From Agaricus subrufescens (lineage: Eukaryota > Basidiomycota > Agaricomycetes > Agaricales > Agaricaceae), in assembly GCA_029945375.1 (NCBI GenBank), contig CM057063.1, positions 372,001 to 436,000 of the forward strand: a stretch of 64,000 bases of DNA, in the 5' to 3' direction. The notes under the pieces were generated by a model. It worked only from the letters and a program-made list of their open reading frames with translations, was not told where the DNA came from and did no database searches. Numbering within the stretch: position 1 is the stretch's first letter; each line of letters begins with the position of its first letter. Both the position numbers and the translations under genes were made by a program. Below are positions 58,680 to 64,000 of this stretch, in pieces.

Positions 58680-59042
58680 ATGAATTCATTCATATACTGG
58701 GAACTACCCTTTTGTTTTTATCATATGCTTTGTTACATGACCTTCGTTTGTTTCTTTTCCCAGTCTTATTCTTCGTTCTCGTTCACGATAATTTGCAACG
58801 TTGCATATTTTTTATAGGTTAAACCGGCTGCACGATTCGATTCTCTCGGGTTTGTTTATTTGTTTCTTGTACGCTTTATATGTTACGCACTGACCGAAAC
58901 CATCATCACCCTCATTTTTGTCATACTTTTCCCTTGCATTGTGTTTATCATTCGGACACGTATATTTAACTTTTTCACATGTTTTTTGTGGAGCAAGAGC
59001 CTGACATCGCAGACAAAGTCAGCGTGTTAGGTCCGCTATCAG

Positions 59043-59082
59043 CCGGAGGTTCATCACACAGGAAGGCTGTGTGAGACTCCGG
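59043..59082. repeat. Strong imperfect hairpin
   Basis: CCGGAG and TCACACAG pair with CTGTGTGA and CTCCGG around a GAAGG loop, with a small asymmetric internal loop: 14 base pairs. It lies 360 bp after CHORD-like gene 2 and might be in its 3' UTR or be a separate structured RNA. Confidence 0.5.
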
Positions 59083-62000
59083 TACACGTATATTTATCAT
59101 TCCTTCTTCTAACACACTTTCGTCCTAGTAAAACAAAGAATGTTGTCTGTCTTTCTTTATCAATTATCTCATACTGCGCACTTCCAAGACATGTCATTTA
59201 CTTGTAACCCCCGATATCCCCCCCGATGAACCTTGAAATCTTCCGTGTCAACTTTAAACCTTCCAGCCTCGTGCGTCTATTTATCTATTCATCTTGTCGT
59301 ATTCTCGTGCCGGAATATATCCATACCGAGAAAAGTTCAGTTCTCACGCGGTATGAGTTTCCAAATCCGGACCCCGTACATGATCATTCATGAGCTATAT
59401 TGACTGATGCTATATGTACAAAGAAGCGGTTTTATGTTGACGCTTGACTGAAACTATAACGTAAAACAAAATTCCAGGCTAGAAGAACCTTTCATACAAA
59501 GAATCTGCTTGTTTGTTCAAAGGGCCTGACACGGAACCCAAACAAAAACATCTCATCTATGAAAGTTCTCCCGCGATTACTCCAATCGCACAATTCCTCA
59601 TGTGTTTCCCACACACTCAAACCTTGACTGTCAGCGCTCAGAAATTTCTGATATTCCTTGGATATTCTTTTTGAAAATCTTATTCAGCCTTCCTTAGGAG
59701 GAATTTAATTCTTCCGATTCAATGATTAGTGAGGATATATCATTCATAAGAACAAACGTGATACAAAAACAAATAGATGTGTTAAAGTACCAAGAAGGGC
59801 TTGAGTTGATCCGGACCGGCCACCCTGATATACTATAATTCTAGAAATCTAAGCAGACGGCCTAGTTATCCCCCCAACAAAACTGTTCAACATTGAAACA
59901 AACAAACCGATGGAGTGTATGAATCAACGAAAAGCTTGATTTTCCTTGTTCCGGTCCGCGTAGCCGTTATTCTATAATTCTGGAAATTTCTAGGTTTATT
60001 CGTGGCCGAAGAGAACAAATGAGCCATTGCTATATTTCCTTCTAGTAAAGACCGCTGATCTTTTGTGAGACAATTGGCTTCATTGTAGTCTAGGTCCAAT
60101 CTATTTTTCGTGTTCAAGGAGCCTTCAGAGGAGGTGCTGACGAATTTGCGGACTCTCATCCTCGAGTCGTGACTTCTACTACCAGTTACACCACCCTATA
60201 AACTAGTCTATATCCTCAGAGCCCCGAAAAGGGGGCAAACTAATTTCAGTACTAGAATCACCTTCGCAATGATCTTCCAAGCTAACTCTTTATCCCCTTT
60301 CTAAGGAGTCAAATTCGGGTAGAATGGAAGTTAAATAAGATCAGACCACCGAATAAAAAACACACATAGAATTAATCAAATCATAAATAGTAACCTTAAG
60401 CTGCTTTTGCAAAATTCTAGCGTGGTGGCTGAACCGAACAATAAGCTCTGACCACTGAAATCACTTCTATCACCTCAGGGTTGCTGCGAACTAAGGTCCC
60501 GCTGTCTGACGAGTCCATCTCGGAATGAACCCAAACCTAACCTAAACAATTTTTCCATGAAACCTTAGTACATCATCAATACCGGCGGATGGAGCTAATG
60601 TATAGCTAACTGAAAATTTAATTTACCGATTGATTTGGTTGGATATGTGCAAGTTTTGCATTATTCGGCTTTGCATTTTGTGCACCATATATACCGGGCT
60701 GAGCACCCCATAAAGGCGACCGAATGTGCCGGACCGGTGATATTTGGACCGATTTTGTCCTAGTGCCATTCCTCGACTCCCGACTAGTGTCATTGTGCTT
60801 ATAATTTACAGTATTTGTGGGCTCCGCTACAAAGCGACTCCGAAATCACCACTGCCGATCCGAATGACAGAAAATGACAGATATTTTAGCGTCATTGGAG
60901 AGAGTGTTTTCCATTCTTACTCAAGAGCGATGGCGTGGAATAGTCTCAAGCCGAATATCTTGTGTGGATAAACCATTGTTCTGGTCAAGCGTGTCAAACG
61001 CTGTACTTGATACATTTACGCCAGACCGTTGCGTCAAGCTCCCCTCCCCTCTCCACGCACCACGCGCTCAAAACCGGTCAGATGCCACGGTGGAAACGGG
61101 GGATTTAAATGTTAAAAAAAAACTTGAAGTTAATTGTCTTCGTTGTCAGAGTTGAGTTATATATGAAATCATGATCATCTATTAAGAATTTCCCTTTCCA
61201 AACGTCCTCTCCAATAAATACTATAAATTGTGCTAAAATATCAAGTTCGCAAGAATCGGATCAACGGTTATTTACACATCATGACCGCGTCACAGTAGCA
61301 TGACATACCCACTTTTACCCCGCATTATGATTACCCTCAGATTACCCTGCACAATTGAATTAACTCTATAAGTTCCTTCCATAGTCTATATCATATGTAG
61401 ACCCTATCGAATTGAAGGGCCGCTCTCTTAGCGGTCGGGCGAACAATTATGAGTCAAGAAGACAAGAATATGCATCACGAGCAAATTTCCGAGGCTTGAC
61501 ATTGCACTATACAGTTCATAATTCTCGCCTTCAAATGAGATTAAAAATGCACACCTTTCATATAAGCATGGCTTTATTCCAATGTTATTGTGCTCGCCCG
61601 GCGTGGAGCACCTTCTCAGGCGGGGGCCATGCCCGATATAGGTTCCGAGTATTGTTCCGGTATTACTTTAGCTAATCTTTGAGCTTTGATTTATGTCCAT
61701 TTGGCGGGTTTATTGTATTTGACCCTCAGTGTCGGTCGAGGATAAAATTTCCTTGGATTAGGTTTCAGCCACATATCAGTTACGCTGGACCATGGAAGGG
61801 GCCCAGGGTCTTTACTATGAGGTTATTTCTTCGCTTTGGTAACTTGCCAAGTCGTCATTGTTGGATATCCACTCGACTCTCTTACCTCTCAGGTCTCAAC
61901 TACCAAGCGGTGCATCCGTGGCACAAGCGGTTTTGATAGCGCGCGCCCAACTGTAATGTTATCAAGTAAGAATTAGGCGCCCTGCCCCTCAGACTCTGAC

Positions 62001-64000
62001 ACGTTTCCAATAAGATTTTCACTACTGTTACCGTTGACATTGGCATATTAGTTCCCATGTCCCTGCCTCAAACAGGCAAGACTATCAAAACTTCATTGGA
62101 CGCTCCATTGACACACAGCGCAACAATAAATATAGAGTCGGGTGTGAGTGCAACCAGCGCAACTGACCAACGGAGTAAATGTAAATGAAAACTAGGCTCC
62201 TCGTATAAACTTGTATTAGAATCAAACATAACGAACAGCAAAACAGGAACCTGGTAGATCTGTCCCAAGTATGTTCCGGTGCCTTGTTTAAAAAAAGTAC
62301 GTTTATCAATATTCCACCCCCTAACGCGGGCGCTGAGTACACAAGCGCCGAGGACACACTACGAAAAGAACTCTATCGCCTACTGGGCAGGAAGCGACAC
62401 GCGCACAGGGGCAATCCACCGGCCCCTAGTACCAAGGTACTTGTTACTTTCACTTGCTCCACTTATCATTCTTTAACTATACGTTCCATCTGATCAATTA
62501 GTATACTCGGATTACTTGATCGCTACCTGGCCCGAGCGTCGCATTCTCATTCCAGTTCTCAACAGAAAAAAGTGAACTTCTTTCTTTTTTGAAACCGCAA
62601 TCGGCCTGGCGACCATAACACTTAGTAATGAAGCATAACAGAAGTATCCTGTTACTGACTAGGTCTATGCATTGTAAGCTTTGATGTTCTAATCAGACCT
62701 CGACTGATGCCAGGTGGTCCGGCGTCATACCAAGACCAGGAAGACACAAGTCTCAAGCGAAACTCCAGAATCGGTTTCGCCAGAAGTAGTTTCCATTGCC
62801 TACGGGCGTATCACCTTTGACCTTGATGTTTAATATCTAAGACCCTGATACACCTTGGGTTCTGTTTACAAAGTACGCCTGTTGCACCGAAGCGCGTTAC
62901 CCCCATCGAATTCAAACCTAGCTATGAAGAGCGTTTCAAAGCTTACCGAGCGACATGAACATGGCTAATCCGAGTCACTAGGGTTATCACACTACCTGAA
63001 CTTTCGTGGAGACCGGAAACCAGAGAAGATGAAGTACAGAAATCAAAGTTCTCTGAAGTGCGGTGTCTTCGGAGTCACCCCGAAAAGTTTTCGTTGGGAA
63101 ACGCACTACGCAACACCACTCTCTTTTCTCTCGACTTCGCTCTCAAGCGGGCGAAATCATCAATATCAAGGGGTGATGGTTCACATGGATCAGCAGATCC
63201 CGTTGATGATGGTTATGATAATGATGAAAAGACAACAACTACAGGTTGGGGCGTTAGTGAGTTGGGCTAGTGTTGAAACGTTGAGATCAAACGGTGATTA
63301 CTGCCGATAAAAATATTCACACGGCGGATCATGATCGTGATCATGAATTTTTTTTTTAAATTTCATATACCAGTCATATACACAAAATTTTAACTTCATG
63401 GGTATAATCAGATATCGCGCTGCGGGACAATGATTCAAGACAAGGTATATCACATGGTTCAGCGGTTGAACCTTCAATGCAAGACTTTACGCACGCGGCA
63501 GTTGGATATCCCAGCACATTATGAAAACTCCACTAGTATTAATTGGTTGCTGCGCGGTACAAGTGTGACTGAGCAAAATTACCCTTCTTGTTTAAAGTTT
63601 CAAATGTCTGCATTCAGGCCCAACAACCAATTATTTTTACAGCGTTCTATTACTAGCGTAACACCCATGGATCATTCCTTGATCCTTTGATATGTAAGTT
63701 ACTACATCGCCTTTCCCCGACTCCATCATCAAACAACTGTCCCCGATACTCCAGGAAAGAAGAAGGAAGCCAAGTCCAAAATCCATACCAACACACCAAA
63801 AACTTTTCGTTTTTTCACACCACATGCGAAACCGGCCGAGACCACCTCCGTCTCCAGTCGGACAATCTACTCTCCGTAATATTAATTAAGTTAAGTTACC
63901 ATGTCATCATCAAGCAAGTTCGACATCTCAACAAATGAACAATACTCTTTTCTTGTTTTTTTTTCAAATATCCCATGATGAACGGATACCCGGCCATTAG
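59083..64000. other. Long stretch without recognisable genes
   Basis: I find no supported gene in these 4.9 kb. The ATG-started minus-strand frame 59887-60159 (90 codons) has no known motif. At 63760-63870 a short basic frame after a CAG acceptor could be the last exon of a gene continuing to the right, but no upstream exon fits. A perfect inverted repeat TCATGATC-GT-GATCATGA lies at 63329-63346, shortly before a T run. The composition is AT-rich in 60200-61400. Confidence 0.4.

Noticed and set aside
1..64000. CRISPR arrays, bacterial operons, tRNA or rRNA genes
   Set aside because: No regular direct repeats, no Shine-Dalgarno-led gene strings, and no tRNA or rRNA signature were noticed; the window is nuclear fungal DNA.

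Overview
The window looks like nuclear DNA of a filamentous basidiomycete, most likely an Agaricomycete. The reasons are genes cut by many 45-70 nt GT-AG introns, several families expanded in mushrooms (NACHT NTPases, HNH proteins, wax-synthase-like MBOATs, DUF1479, ZIFL-type MFS carriers), a Ty3/Gypsy chromovirus, and no bacterial-style operons. No species can be named from the sequence alone. Exon joins given here were worked out by hand from reading frame and splice consensus; they are models, not transcripts.

Left part (1-29.1 kb), gene-rich and mostly housekeeping or metabolic: the 3' end of an unknown gene; an MPDU1-like PQ-loop protein for dolichol-linked sugar use; an unknown Ser/Pro-rich protein; an MBOAT acyltransferase; homogentisate 1,2-dioxygenase (14 exons); a divergent transketolase-family enzyme with an 8-nt and probably a 3-nt exon; two paralogous 54-residue secreted peptides ending in GCGNYCI; an AT-hook protein; the very-long-chain enoyl-CoA reductase TSC13; a divergent beta-tubulin with 26 exons; a DUF1479 oxygenase-like gene with an apparent 1-nt deletion near its end; and a NACHT NTPase.

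Middle part (29.8-43.5 kb), a transposon nest: three copies of a roughly 1 kb dispersed repeat (called R here). One copy is split by a complete 6.84 kb chromovirus with LTRs identical by eye and a GAAGC target duplication, and again by a 240 bp CACTG-ended MITE whose empty site survives in another R copy. The chromovirus carries a primer-binding site complementary to its own predicted RNA 5' end (Tf1-type self-priming) and two extra reading frames after pol. An HNH gene and a broken gag-like gene lie beside it.

Right part (44.2-64 kb): a Pro/Ser-rich gene, a GC-rich block, a gamma-glutamylcyclotransferase-like gene, three tandem MFS transporter genes, two small CHORD-like Cys/His proteins, and about 5 kb with no recognisable gene.

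The most promising candidate for something undescribed is the secreted peptide pair at 14.0-16.1 kb. The signal peptide, the two intron positions and the C-terminal Cys-loop heptapeptide are kept, while the middle diverges. The self-priming chromovirus with extra ORFs comes next.
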